Shown here piece by piece: positions 34,566 through 46,790 of a stretch of DNA of 64,000 nt. The stretch's first letter is position 1; the number at the start of each line of letters is the position of its first letter. The position numbers were made by a program, and so were the translations under genes. Source of the DNA: Tetragonia tetragonoides (lineage: Eukaryota; Streptophyta; Magnoliopsida; Caryophyllales; Aizoaceae); contig CM076139.1 in NCBI GenBank assembly GCA_038025085.1, forward strand, positions 23,205,307-23,269,306, read 5' to 3'. The notes under the pieces are model-generated. The model had not been told where the DNA came from and made no database searches. It saw only the letters and a list, made by a program, of their open reading frames with translations.

Positions 34566-37143
34566 CCAATATTTTCTATAATTAATATATTGATTTATAA
34601 ATGATTTATAAATAGTTTCGGAGATTAAATTGTAATTATATTCAAGGATTCAATTTATTCAATTTAAGCCATAATAATATTTATTATTATTATGGAAGTT
34701 TAGGAGTTTATAATTGTCAAATTATTTGAGAGTTTTATTTAAATGATTTTAACGATCAAGAGAATTCATATTCTTTTTATTTTTATTCGGGGAGCATTTT
34801 ATTCAATTAATTTAGTGGGAATATTTCTTTTATTTCTAGCTTGACTTTTATTGACCAAAACCCTTATGGGTGAGTATATATAGAAAAAGATGAGAAGTTA
34901 TTCAGTTTACACTCTTGATCATCAAACCCTCATCACCTCTCTCTTCCTCACACCTGACTATCTCTCTCTAGCCGTCCCCTTGCTGTCACTGGCTAGCCCC
35001 GCCGTCGCCGTCGCGTTCTCACCGTCGGTAAGGTCTTTCTCTCTCCTCTTCTTTCTCTTCCTTTCTTTCCCTTTCTCTTTCTCACGTTCTTCTTCTCTTT
35101 CTTTTTGGTTTCTGTTTCTCTTCCAGCGGACAACCACCAGGATTGTCGTCCCTCGCCGCCGCCTCCTCCTCCGGTGAGTATCCGGGCTGACGGGCCAAGC
35201 CCCGCCACCTCTCTCTCTCCCTTTCGCTTTCTCTTTCTTTTTCTCTCTCTTTCGGTCTCTCTTTGTTGATGGTCATGAACCACCACGGTGGACCCACCAC
35301 CGGCGCCGGTGGGTGGCGAGGGGATCACCGGACCACCACCAATGGTGGTCGTGGTGGTGGTTTGTGGATTGAGTATGTCGTTTTTGTTTTTCGCGTTTTC
35401 GCAATTGTCGTGCAATTTTTATTGATTTTCAGCAGATTTTAATTTCTTGTTTTTATTTTTCTGCACTCGTTTGGAACCCGAATTCGGATTTTCAAAAGCC
35501 TATATTGGTTGGAATACATCAAGGAATTTAAATAAAATATCAGATTAATATTTTGTTACTGTTTAGATTTTCGTATTTAATAAACTCAGTTTTGGTAATT
35601 ATTTTTAATTAGGGCCTAACGAGCAAGCGTGATAATCTTTGTATGTGGAGCTTACGTAATGTTTGGTAGTGTTTTATTGGTAAGCGCTCATACGTACCTT
35701 CTTCCAAAACCCCATCAAAACTATTTTGATGTGTTATGTGCTTATTGGGAATTTGTTGTGAATTTAATATGCAAAGAGTGATTAAATTATATTGTCGTTA
35801 ATATGAGATTTATTAAGCATGTTTACTGCTATAATTATGAATTATAATGAGCATGTCAATGTTATCATGTTTTGAGAATTAATTAGTCCATATGATGATT
35901 ATTGGACAATTGTTGAATGGTGAATTATTAGTATTATTATGCTAATAAACGATTGCTAATTGGTATGGGTATTATTGAGTGCTAATGAGCACCTATATAT
36001 TATAGTTGAATATCTTGGATGATTTGTAAATTTTTGGATATCATATTACCCTGCCGAAGTGCTGCCGAAATTGTGCTAGACATTGCTTTTCATCATTATT
36101 GAATTATCGTCGTTATTGAATTAAAAGAATGTTTAATTCTCGTCATATTGAATTATCATTATCGTCGTCATTTACTATTTATTGTCTAGAGGATGAAATG
36201 AATTAGTAAGTCGTGGTCTCGTAATACCACTATGTCAACCAATGCAAATTATGTGAATTGAATTAAATAAGAGTAAGACTCCTAATGGATCCCTAGGAGT
36301 AGTCGAGCAATCGGGATTGCACCTAATTGGTGTAGTTCAAGGGATGAGTGATTCCCAAGTTACTTATGGAAACCTCACAGTGTGTCTGGGACGGATCATT
36401 CCCTGGACTCGTTTAATTGTATCAGAGGTAGTGTGCACACTAGAGTCATTAAGTCCATGGCGTGATTGTATATTCGATGAACAATATGGGTAATCGCTGT
36501 TCTATTCGCTCTCTTACATCTCTCTAATCAAGACGGATTGTCTATGTCATCTTTTGTATGATCACTATACAAGAATTGTATATAAAAGAATGTCGTTATG
36601 CGTATGCTTTATTATATGCTTATGTGCGTATGCAAATGAATTTCAATGATTCTTCTAAAACCTCAGGTAAGGTTTGCAAAATATTTTTACTAGGTACGGA
36701 TGACGTTTATTCAGTTTACCTGATTTTTGTTTCTTTCTTTTCTTCTGTATCTTGTTTCCGTCACGGAAACCAAAGTACAGGTTTAGTTGATTGAGGACGT
36801 ACAGCTTGGAGGGTAGAGTTGGCGTCGGGTTTTTAGAACTTTTTCTGTTCAGTTTAGATCGTTGGGATTTTATTGGATTTAGCCCTTGAAGGCAAGTTGT
36901 AATAAATTGATTTAATGGTTTTTAGCTCACTATATAGACAACTTTGATATTAATTGTTTATTTTGTTTAGTTTCTTTAGTAAGCTCCTTTTGACACCTAG
37001 TCTTTCTTTCTGCTTAGCATTTACTCCTTAATGATAAATGTTGTGGTAACTACCCTCGGGTTTGTGACGGTTCAGTGGTGTCGAGTCATGGATAATGACG
37101 TCGATAGTTCCCAGGAAATCGTTGTAAATTCGGGGGTGTTACA
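34557..37143 (+). mobile_element. 3' LTR of the chromovirus, full length (2587 bp)
   Basis: It opens TGTGATACCCC right after the purine-rich AAGGATGGTAGAA and ends TTACA before the target duplication AGTCG. It keeps the central 2.05 kb that the 5' LTR lost, including a TATA box near 34876 and CT-rich leader sequence (34920-35260). Open frames at 34890-35415 are low-complexity leader sequence and not genes. Confidence 0.88.
34874..34883 (+). promoter_or_regulatory. TATA box of the chromovirus 3' LTR
   Basis: GAGTATATATAGAAAAAG precedes a pyrimidine-rich leader-like region. It is absent from the deleted 5' LTR. Confidence 0.55.
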
Positions 37144-38272
37144 AGTCGTCCATTCGGGAAACAAGATCTTCACAAACCATCAATCTGTAAAACATACTCC
37201 AGTCTACTGCCCCATGCAATCGAATATCGCATAGGTTCATCATAGGCCCACCATTGAAGAAAAATGGACGCACACACACGTAGCACAGAAAGTAACCAAT
37301 CAGCAAAGCTGAGTAGCCAAGCATTCTATCGAATAACAAATAAAAGCATTAGGATCTCAACTCAGGTCAACTACGACCTTGAAGTCACATAAATACCAAA
37401 ATAAGTCTCAATTGCATTCTAAAATGCTATTTCATTTATAACTCAATTCCCAATAATTTGTGCCAATCGCTCTCAGTCACTAGCTCCTAGCCTCGACAAT
37501 GTGGGAAGTGGAAAGTGAACTGGCGGTAAACCGCAGAAACAAAACCATTCCCTAACTTGGCCATAGGCCCCATAACACATAACAAAGCCCGCAGTCTCTC
37601 AAAAGTCCACTCTCGGACCAACTCATAACCATATCACATTTTCATAAAAAAAATGCTCATTACATAAGAAATAATCTTAGGCTACTCACCCACATGCCAA
37701 GAGCTATAGAACCAATAACGTCTGAGTCTCAAACCAAGATATCAATTCAAAATCTCACATTCGTATGCTCATTGCACTAACATTTCCCATTCTGGGTCAA
37801 TACCAACATAATATACAATTCTGGCACGGTTTCCTCAAAACATCATAATGCTCTCACTTCAGGTCTCGGTGCACCTAATTAGGCAAAAATACCTACTGCC
37901 ACCTTGTGCTCTCTGCTATATTACTCATTAACTCTACATCAACATTTATCTAACTCACCTATGCTTAGTTCCCCTCACTAACCAGAATCTCACAATAAAC
38001 AAATCAAGTAGAAATTACCTTATGCTAGATCAAGCCATAAGTGTATAATATGATGTCACCATATCCACCAGACCAACATGCTCATATAACCACATAACAA
38101 CAGCAAACTAGAACCACCCATTGACAGCAAAATATCAACAACTAGAAAATATAATTCAACACATAAAAAGGAAAAATAACATCGAACTCCAAGTGACTAG
38201 AAAGGGTTACTTTCAATTCGATATCCAAACCAATTACCATCATAATCCCTCCAATTAATCATCAGAACATCT

Positions 38273-38277
<5 letters not shown>

Positions 38278-38335
<58 letters not shown>
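38278..38335. repeat. (TA)n microsatellite in solo LTR A
   Basis: About 28 TA units interrupt LTR sequence that otherwise matches the inverted copy at 39727-42294. Confidence 0.95.
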
Positions 38336-38340
<5 letters not shown>

Positions 38341-38399
38341 CTTGTCAATCAAAACCCTATAATTCAGAAATTGAAAAATAAATTAGGGGTTTAGGGTTT

Positions 38400-38876
38400 C
38401 ACCCACGAAAAGGACGAACTGGGCTTGAAGGCGGCTTGGGTGGTGATATGCCACCTGCTAGTGTGGTGGAAACAACTACCGTGACAGCAACAGCACCACA
38501 ACAAAACAGAGGAGAAGATGGGACGCACGGAACAGAGGAGAGAGAACGTGAATTGTTTCAATCAACAACAAAGCAGCGACAACAGCAGTAAAATTTCCAA
38601 ATGGGAAGGAGAGAAAAGATGGTGGTGGAGAACTGTGGTGGTGAGTGGTGGGTTGTGCGTGAAAGAGAGAACAAGGGTGATGGTGGGTTTGCTCTCTTTC
38701 AAAAGAAAATAAGGGGAAGAAAGGCGGTGGAGTAGTTCCACTAGGTTCCAACTCTTTTTCTTTTTTTTTCTTTCTAAAAGGCCAAAACCAAACAAAACAC
38801 TCCAAAACTAAATAAATAAGACATTCTAATAAATAAAACTATCTCAGAAAATAATTTAAATATACGGGGTATCACA
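38400..38876 (-). other. Pyrimidine-rich start of solo LTR A
   Basis: This is the first 480 bases of the minus-strand LTR. It contains Ser/Pro/His low-complexity frames on both strands that I reject as genes. The comparable region of copy B is at 40240-40830. Confidence 0.5.
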
Positions 38877-39672
38877 ATCACCTTACAAGTTTCTCGATTA
38901 TATCCCTCTAATGGGAAAGAATGAACACACCCGCCTTAGTGGCACCCAAGAGTCTAATGACGGAATTCCCCGTTCAAGAACTATGATTAGGGCTTTGATC
39001 CATGAGTAGATTTAAGTCCTACGATGATTGGTACGTAGTGCAGTATATGCGTATCCAAACCCGTTATACATATGTGAATATATCGGTTTTAGGCATTTGC
39101 CTTGATTTGCGTGCAAACATGTTGTGTGACAATGTGAACTTATGTGTTTTCATTTTTAGGCATAATGTAACCAAATTCGAGGCTTTCAAAGGGATTTGAC
39201 GTATTAGTAAAGAGCCCGTACTCAGTACGGAGGAGACGTCCGCAACTTCTAACCTAAACCCCGAACCCAAATCTTTGCATTCGCAGATCAGCCACAAGAA
39301 TTTTCGTGCCTTATCGCATCGGAGTCAATTTTGGGTTTCTTAAATGATTTTCTTTTAAATCTTTTATAAAACTCTTTCCTTTTAGAACCCGTCCTTGTTT
39401 GGGTCATAACAAGGTGGCGACTTTGAACCTTTATTAAATTTCATTTAACAAGGTGACGGCTTCGAGCCTTATGATGATTCCTTGACAATTGACCTCTTCA
39501 ACCGGTCGATTTCCGTGGGATGCACCCCTTGGCGCATAACGCGACGATTCCCAGGTCCTAATCCAGAAAACCCGAGAATCCGGCCCCACACATATTCAAA
39601 ATAATAAAAAGTTATAGAAAGAATCAATTCTCTAATTATTAAACGTCATATACAAATTTTATATTTAAATTT

Positions 39673-42600
39673 GGGTAAGTTACATTGAGGTATACTGAGG
39701 TTTGGCAAAATTGCAGAGAGGTATACTGTAATACCCCGACTATTTATCGTATTTTCAGAAAATTATTTATTATTTATAAAATAAAAGTATTTATTTTAGA
39801 GTGTACTTGATGTACTTATTGATTAGATATATATGTCCAATGTGTTTTATTTGTTTTGGGTTATAGTAGAAACGTGTTTGGATACTACTAGAACCGCTTC
39901 CACCGTCTTTCTTCCCCTTTTTATTTCATTTTCAGTTGCCACCCAACAAAAGCCCTTGAGCCTTTGCAAAAGCAGACCATCATCATCTTCGTTCTCTATC
40001 TCCATCGCCTAGCACCACCAATACTTCGCGTCCTCTCTCAAAACTTTACTGCTGCTACTGGTGCTCTGCGATTGAAGGCCGAATTTCACTCCTCTCTCTA
40101 GTTCCTTCTGGCATTTTTTCTCTCCTCTGTTCTTGCGTGTTGCTGCTGTTGCCGATGCTATTTTGCGAGATTATGACCACCGAACGATGGTGTTCGACCC
40201 CAATTCGCTAGCCCACATCAATTATAGATGAGTACCCACCCCGTATATTTAAAGTATTTTCTGAAATAGATTTATTATTTATAAGGTGTTATTTATTTAG
40301 TTTTGGCTTTATTTGATATATCTATATATTAGATATTTGTTAAAGTGTTCTATTGATGTTGGGTTAGGTGAAAAAGAGAAAAGAAAAAAAGAAACCAAGT
40401 GAGAGTCGGTCATATTAGAGTTCTAGAATAACCACTTTACCGCTTCTCCCTTTATATTTCCTTATCAGTATTTTCCCCAAACTCCTTCTTCTCCTTATAC
40501 GCTTATCCCACAAGAACCACCACCACCATCACGTCTCTCCTTCACGCATCACCACCACCATCTGCCATCTTCTCTATCTTATTGCTCATCACGTAACTAT
40601 ACTGCTACATTGCTCTAATTCGCTGCTGAACTGAAGAATTGCCTTCTTCCTCTCGAATTTCTCTCTCCTCTGTTTGTGGGTTGTGCGAGAGACTTGCCCC
40701 GCGTTTTTCGTCGTTGTCGCTGCTGTCTCGTGGGCTGCTGACCACCAGATGGTGGTGCTCGAACCAAGTCACCGACCCCTTTTCCTTGCTTATTGATTGG
40801 TACCCACGAAACCCTAAACCCTAATTAGTATATGGTGATTTAAATTCTGTTTGAGTAGTATTAATAATTATGTTTATTTTTGTTTGGGTATTGTGGTTGA
40901 TTGAAGGTTTATGGTGCAATTTGATTTGGGTCTTCGATTGAGGTAACCTTTCTATTCGGTTGGAGATGGATGTTATTTTCTCTTTTATATGTGGAATGGA
41001 TGCTTAATTATATGAACTCATGTATATATGCTATGTGTTGGATTAAATTCCGAATTTTACTCTTATTCTAGCTACTGATCAATTATATAATTATTGTTAT
41101 GCAGCCTGTGTCATGCCTTATTACTGCCATGATTGATTACATACTATAAAATCTTTGCTAGTGATTGATTATAAATTACAATGGTCTTTCTGGTGAAAAA
41201 TGTTTAGAGAAAAGGGAGATTATAGACTTGGTTATATTATTAGACTAGAATAGAGACTAGCAAAGACCCGAGAGCATATTGTATTTGGGAACCCGTGCCA
41301 TATGGTGAACTTGTACTGTGATTGACCCAGAATGGGTATTGACAATCAAATGTAAGATTATGAGTATGGTTTGAATTGATCTTGGTTATGAGGCTCGTAA
41401 GTTGTTAGCTTCCTTAGTTCTAGACATGTGGGCAAGTAGCCTAAGACGTTGACTCTTAGGTGATGAGCATTATTTTATGAAAATGGTTACATGGTTATGA
41501 GAATTGGTCCGAGAGTGGACTTTTGAGTGTCTGCGGGCTATGTATGTGTTATGAGGGTCTATGACCGAGTTATCAGAATGGTTTTGCATCTGCGGGTTTT
41601 ACCGCCAGTTCACTTCCCACATTGTTGAGGCTAGGAGCTAGTGACTGAGAGTGATTGGCATAAATTCTTGGGAATTGAGTTATAGATGATGTCAATACTA
41701 TTTTTGGGATTTATGTGACTTCAAGGTCATAGTTGACCTGAGTTGAGCTTTCAGTGCTTCCATTTATTTTTCGATAGAATGTTTGGTTACTCAGCAAAAG
41801 CTGATTGGTTGCTTTCTGTGCTACGTGTGTGCGCGTCCACTTTTCTTCAATGGTGGGCCTATGATGAACCTATGCGATATTCGATTGCATGGGGGAGTAG
41901 ATTGGAGTATGTTTTACAGGTTGTTCGATTGTGAAGATCTAGATGGACCATTCAATTCGAGCTGACCAGAAGGAAGAGTCGCGTTGTTCTTGTGATTATA
42001 TTTTGTAGTTGTTCATTCAGTTGTAAATTGTAAAGCATTAATGTTTGCTGGTTGTTAAGAGTTGTAATGTTTGCCTTGCACTCATTCTTACGAGTGAGTG
42101 TGGCAGTGATGCTCCAGATTTGGTTAGGAGTCTTCCGCTGTAATGTTTGGATCTTGTTTTATTTTTTGTTTAAGCAGGTTTATAGAATGTTCGATAACTT
42201 GGGATGTCTATTTACATAGGAAACTCTGCCAAAATTTTGGCTCGAGTTTTATCTATTTTTATTTATTTATTTTAGTAGAAAATTCGGGGTGTTATATACC
42301 CACGTTTGAATAAATACACTGAGATATACTCCCTGACCACTTTTTGACGTTGACCAAAGTCAAACTAATTTTTGGACATAAATACCCCTAGTCAAACTTA
42401 CTTTGCACTGCATGCTCGTATATCTTTTGCTGAGTGTGTCATATCGTGCTCAAATATGTTACCAAGATCGACATTTTAATTGGCATCAAACTCTCATGAC
42501 TTTAGATCGATAGCTTTTTTTTGGTGCATACAAAAGATTAGACTTAAGTCAATTTTGCATGATGAGAGAATTGTTTAAATCGAGCCACGATATTTATTAC

Positions 42601-42850
42601 ATTGTGGTGTAGTTCTCTCAAAATCAAAAACTAAATAAAAAGGAAAAAAGTCAGAAATCATTGCACAATAATATCTTTTTTTTTTTAACTTTCAATGAGG
42701 TATACTAGGGGTTTTTATGTCCAAAAATTAGTTTTACTTTAGTCAATGGTCAAAAAGTGGCCAAGTGTATACCTCAGTGTATTTAGTGAAACGTGAGTAT
42801 ACCTCTCTGCAATTTCGCCGAACCTCAATATACCTCAATGTAATTTACCC
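39673..42850. mobile_element. Long-TIR miniature MULE, split by a solo LTR
   Basis: The outer arms are inverted copies: 39673-39726 (GGGTAAGTTACATTGAGG, GCAGAGAGGTATAC) continued at 42300-42420, against about 42690-42850 (GAGTATACCTCTCTGC, CAATGTAATTTACCC). A perfect 9-bp duplication TTTAAATTT flanks it (39664-39672 and 42851-42859), the Mutator signature. Without the inserted LTR the element is about 600 bp and non-coding. Confidence 0.85.
39727..42294 (+). mobile_element. Solo LTR family A, copy 2, plus strand
   Basis: It opens TGTAATACCCCGAC and ends GGGGTGTTA, with a perfect 5-bp duplication TATAC (39722-39726 and 42295-42299) inside the left arm of the miniature MULE. It matches the inverted copy 26960-38876 over about 2.06 kb from 40242 on. 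The first 510 bases look like a second, diverged copy of the LTR start: both start regions have a CCCCG...TATTTATTATTTATAA opening and a GATGGTG(G/T)T...GTACCCA tail. No internal retrotransposon domains are present. Confidence 0.75.
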
Positions 42851-42859
42851 TTTAAATTT

Positions 42860-44130
42860 TGTATGAAAACTACAAAATATTAATAAAAAAGCTTAAAGTA
42901 TTTATATTATTTTTTAGATTAGCCGAATTTCCCATGATCGTGAACCGAAACCGAGAAACCGCTTTAAACGAAAAAATAGCTTCGGTTAACCAAATTTTCG
43001 GTGCGATTTTACGGTTTGGTTTTCGTTTTTGGTTTTTTTGGACACTTCACAGCTTATGATTGTTTTCATCATTGATCTTTCTAATACGGTTGTTCTCGTC
43101 ACCTTAAATTCACAAAAACTCGTATGAGGCGGTTTCAATGTGAGGTCATCTCAAACACGCATGACGTCATGTTGAAATCATGCTTGGCTATAGAGGGACC
43201 TTATGTTGAGCAAGACTCATAAGAGATCTTTTGCTTTAAATTTACTTAAATTCGATTCAGTTTAGTTTATGTGAAATTTATCAATCAGATAATTTTTTAT
43301 TTTAAAATAAATTCACAATGATACCTATGCTATTAAAAAGATTTTAAAAGATACTTTCAAATGTGTTCAATATTAAAAGTGTTGTACGAGTTTTAAAAGT
43401 TTGAAGATCAAGTTAAAAAAAAATGAAATTGCTCAACATAAATACGGAATTAATGAACGCAAATATTGTTGCCATAATACTTCCGGATACCCTTTTTATT
43501 TGAAACTTAACTCTCTCCCTCTCACTACTCTTCCTCTCTCATCTCTCTTGTGATACCCGGAAAAAAATATATATATATATATAAATAAATAAAAATAATA
43601 ATGATAACAATAATAATAATAATGATAATATGTAGTAATAATAATAATAACAACAACAATAGTGAATAAAAGTAAATATAGTGTACATAATTAATAAATA
43701 ATAATATCTACTTATATAATAATGAAAACAAACAAATTAGATTTACTTATGACCAAACTACCTAACTTCCCCAATATAATATTGTTCCATTAGGAATCTA
43801 CAGATGCATATGTTCTGGTGAAAGAAAAACAATGATGATGATTTTGACTTTTACAAGGGGAGTTAACTGATGCGCATCATGTAAAAGTGGTCATTAAGAG
43901 TCTACAGAGGTATGTCTAAGACCATACCCAATGTTTGTGCAGAGAGTAAGACACATCACGTAAAAAGTGGTCGAGGAATAGTCAGCCATGCAAAGCCACA
44001 CTCTGCTCTTTCAAAAGAGAGTATGCATTTTACGGGTAGGATGACAGATGTCTAGGAGGCAGATGGAGGAAATCTACCAGATCCATTAAAGATCATATAT
44101 CATATCATCATATCATATCATCATATTTAT
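42860..44130. other. Gene-free AT-rich stretch
   Basis: I see no gene. A TGTGATACCCGG sequence near 43551 looks like the start of another CCCGG-type LTR and is followed by AT microsatellites, but no matching end was found. The 66-codon frame at 42859-43059 is not believed. Confidence 0.4.
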
Positions 44131-44137
44131 ATATATA

Positions 44138-45122
44138 ACTATAATTGGGTCCTTATTCGTGTGGTACCGACACGTAGGACGCCACATTTGCAAGCCACGT
44201 CATGTGAACATGACACGTAAGCCGACACGTAAGCACAAACTTGCCACGTAGCATGACACATCATCCATCATTAATGTCTCATCATTAGTTAACTTAATTA
44301 CATATATATTAGCATATTTCTAAATTACAAAATAAAATAACTTTACTTACGTAAGTCCAAAAATTATAAATCTGACTCCGTGGATTGGATTTGAAAAACG
44401 CTTCAAAACGAGATATATATGTATATGTCCTATAAAAATTGGGTTTTCCGTGTGGTGATGACACGTAGGATGCCACTTAAGAAGAAATGTTCGTGTGAAG
44501 ATGATACGTAGACGCCACATGTATGCTCAACTTTGTCACATAGTTTTAGTTGTGCGGTATAAAACGACCATGTGCTATCAACTTTTAGTGCACATATTTC
44601 GTTAATACAAAATAAGCTTATTCATTATTTTCATTAATTGAATTAGTTATTTAAATTAGTATACATATACTATTTTTATTATTTATCTAAACTTAGCCCA
44701 ATCTCATTACAAATAAAGGTGGCATGAAAATATCATTTTCCATCCTATGGATAGAAATCTTTGCAAAAATAAAATAAAATGTATTTTACTTACAAAAATA
44801 ATAATTTCACATAAAACATTTTAAGCATTATATTATTAAATATATTCATAAAATTATTTTACGAGCCTAGTATATACATATAACTGGGTCCTTATTCGTG
44901 TGGTGCCGACACGTGGGACGCCACATAGGCGAGCCACGTCGTGTGGCCATGACACGTAAGCCGACACGTAAGCTCAAGCATGCCACATAGCATACCACAT
45001 CCTCCACCATTAATGGCTTATCATTAGTTAACTTAATTATATATTTATTAGCATATTTCCAAATTACAAAATAAAATAACTTTAGTTACGCAAGTCAAAA
45101 ATTATAAAAAATGCTTCAAAAT

Positions 45123-45172
<50 letters not shown>

Positions 45173-46009
45173 AATTTATCCTATAAAAGTTGAGTCATTT
45201 CCATGTGATGATGACGTATAGGACGTCACATAAGAGGAAATGTTCGTGTGAATATGAAACGTAGACGCTACATGAAGACAACTTTGTCATATATTTCTAG
45301 TTGTGCGGTATAAAACGAGCATGATGTATAAAATTTTAGTGCAAATATACTGTTAATGTAGAATGAGTTTATTCATTTTTTCATTCATTGAATTACTTAT
45401 TAAATTTAGTGTATATATATTATTTTTATTCTCTACTATCTAAATTTAGTCCAATCACATTACAAATGAAGGTGATATGAAAATATCATATTTAAGAATT
45501 AGCATGCATCAGACGATTAGAAATCTATGGAAAAAAAAAATGTATTTTATCAATAAAAATATTAATAATTTCAATTCAATTATTTTAAGAAATATATTAT
45601 TAAATATATTCATAAAATTAGATTTAAAAAAATATTCATAAAATTAATATACTAGCCCATTATACAAGTAATTCAATTAATAAAAGATTGAATAAACTCA
45701 TTCTGCATTAACGGTATATAAGCACTAAAAGTTGATACGTCATGCATTTTATTAAAATTAGTGTACATATAATATATTTATTCTCTATCTAAATTTATTT
45801 CGTTCTCATTACAAATCAATGTGGTATGAAAGCATCACTTTCAAGAATAAGCATGCATAATATAGATAGAAATCTTTGCAAAAATAAAATAAAATATATT
45901 TTATCAATAATATTAATAACTTCACTTCAAATATTTTAAACATTAAATTATTAGATATATTCATAAACTTATTTTACGAGCCTGTGCGAAGCACGGGGAT
46001 AAAACCTAG
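44138..46009 (+). mobile_element. Helitron-like element with internal tandem units
   Basis: The 3' end is typical: a hairpin CCTGTGC-GAA-GCACGGG (45981-45997), a short spacer, then CTAG (46006-46009) followed by T. Inside are two diverged copies of a roughly 735-bp unit (about 44140-44870 and 44875-45610), each with GGGTCCTTATTCGTGTGG, GACGCCAC and GATGACACGTA-type blocks, and a shorter third unit (45640-45980). No Rep/helicase coding region is present, so it is non-autonomous. The 5' end is uncertain. Confidence 0.65.
45128..45170. repeat. (TA)n microsatellite
   Basis: About 21 TA units inside the second Helitron-like unit; the first unit has only a short version at the same place. Confidence 0.95.
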
Positions 46010-46367
46010 TTTACTATATAAGCGTACTAGCCCTCTGGAAAAAAACACAAGGATTATAAATAAATAAATAAATAAGAGAGATGTAAACTTAGAAAATTTC
46101 CCCATTGGTAGAAATTGTTTTCAGTCTAAATTAGCTAACCAAGGGAATTCCTACTCCCTTTGGTACTAGAACCTTACGTACTACTAGAACCAAGTTAGAA
46201 AACTAACTAAACAGGTAACTTTGGAAGCAACTAATCAGGTAAATTCCATGTCCACCTCCTTCCACCATTATAACTAGATAAAATGATTATGTATTAAATA
46301 TTTATATGTAGTAAGATGATGTGTAGCTGCAAGTAGGCATTTAAATAATTGGAGCCAGACTACTACT

Positions 46368-46790
46368 ATGTTTGGGTACTTTATAAGTGAGGAAAACTAA
46401 AGAAAAGTAAATCTCTGGAAATCTATGTAAAAGTCAAACTGTGGAAATCTTATCATTTTCACTTGTTTGGTTCATCATTACAAAGGTCCGTAGAAATGTA
46501 GGAGATTTACACGGATTTCATTTGTTTGGTTTGTTATGTAGAAAATCGATTGTAAAATAAAATCTTTCTTTTTAGATTTCCTCAGATTTCCATAGATTTT
46601 CTATCAATTTTGAGGAAAAACTATGAAAATCGAATTGGGGAAATTATAACTAGGAGATTTCCACAGATTTCCATACTTTAAATATTCAACTATTTTTCTT
46701 TCTAATAACCAAACAAATCAAATTTTAAATTTCTATAGCTTTCTACAGTTTTGCTTCCTATTGCTCATTATTATCAAGTTCCCAAATACA
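46368..46790. mobile_element. Putative miniature element with weak inverted ends
   Basis: Ends TATGTTTGGGTACTTTATAA and TTATCAAGTTCCCAAATACA are inverted copies at 16 of 20 positions. GGAAATCT / AGATTTCC blocks repeat inside in both orientations. No target duplication was clear, so the class is open. Confidence 0.45.

Larger units (their letters stand above)
27294..37143 (+). mobile_element. Full-length Ty3/gypsy chromovirus (Tekay/Del-like)
   Basis: A perfect 5-bp target duplication AGTCG (27289-27293 and 37144-37148) bounds two LTRs that both open TGTGATACCCCAATATT and end GGGGTGTTACA. Order inside: PBS, an extra ORF, gag, protease, reverse transcriptase, RNase H, integrase, chromodomain, polypurine region. 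Pol order and the C-terminal chromodomain place it among chromoviruses, most like Tekay/Del. Pol carries many frameshifts, and the 5' LTR lacks about 2 kb, so it is inactive. Confidence 0.9.
26960..38876 (-). mobile_element. Solo LTR family A, copy 1, minus strand, interrupted
   Basis: On the minus strand it opens TGTGATACCCCGTATATTT (at 38876) and ends GGGGTGTTACA (at 26960). Flanks are GTCAC (26955-26959) and ATCAC (38877-38881), a 4/5 duplication. Its two visible pieces, 26960-27293 and 37149-38876, total about 2.06 kb. They match, inverted, the solo LTR at 39727-42294 over most of its length, for example the block at 37144-37330 against 41770-41965. It is split by the full-length element at 27294-37143. 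No internal domains belong to it. Confidence 0.75.
18866..39590 (+). mobile_element. Nested solo LTR, Tat/Ogre-like, about 4.4 kb without insertions
   Basis: It opens TGTAGACACCGAAATTTTG at 18866 and closes GAATCCGGCCCCACA at 39590. Flanks are CATGT (18861-18865) and CATAT (39591-39595), a 4/5 target duplication. Removing the LINE (about 19330-23740) and the 26960-38876 insertion leaves about 4.4 kb, a normal size for Ogre-type LTRs. A TATA box lies at 24148. The sequence on both sides of the 26960-38876 insertion reads as continuous non-coding LTR. No internal domain belongs to it, so it is a solo LTR left by recombination. Confidence 0.65.

Noticed and set aside
35017..35260. Possible coding gene with RING-like or membrane segment
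   Set aside because: No cysteine spacing or hydrophobic helix pattern survives inspection; it is CT-repeat sequence in the LTR.
34890..35415. Ser/Phe-rich and Arg/Lys-rich frames in the 3' LTR
   Set aside because: Pyrimidine-rich leader sequence read in both directions; no domains and no counterpart in gag-pol.
38476..38805. 109-codon minus-strand frame at the start of solo LTR A
   Set aside because: Low-complexity pyrimidine-rich LTR sequence; the equivalent position in the second copy is not open.
18640..43030. An even older DNA transposon enclosing the whole nest (GGTTAACC motifs on both sides)
   Set aside because: No alignable terminal repeats or target duplication; motif similarity alone is too weak.
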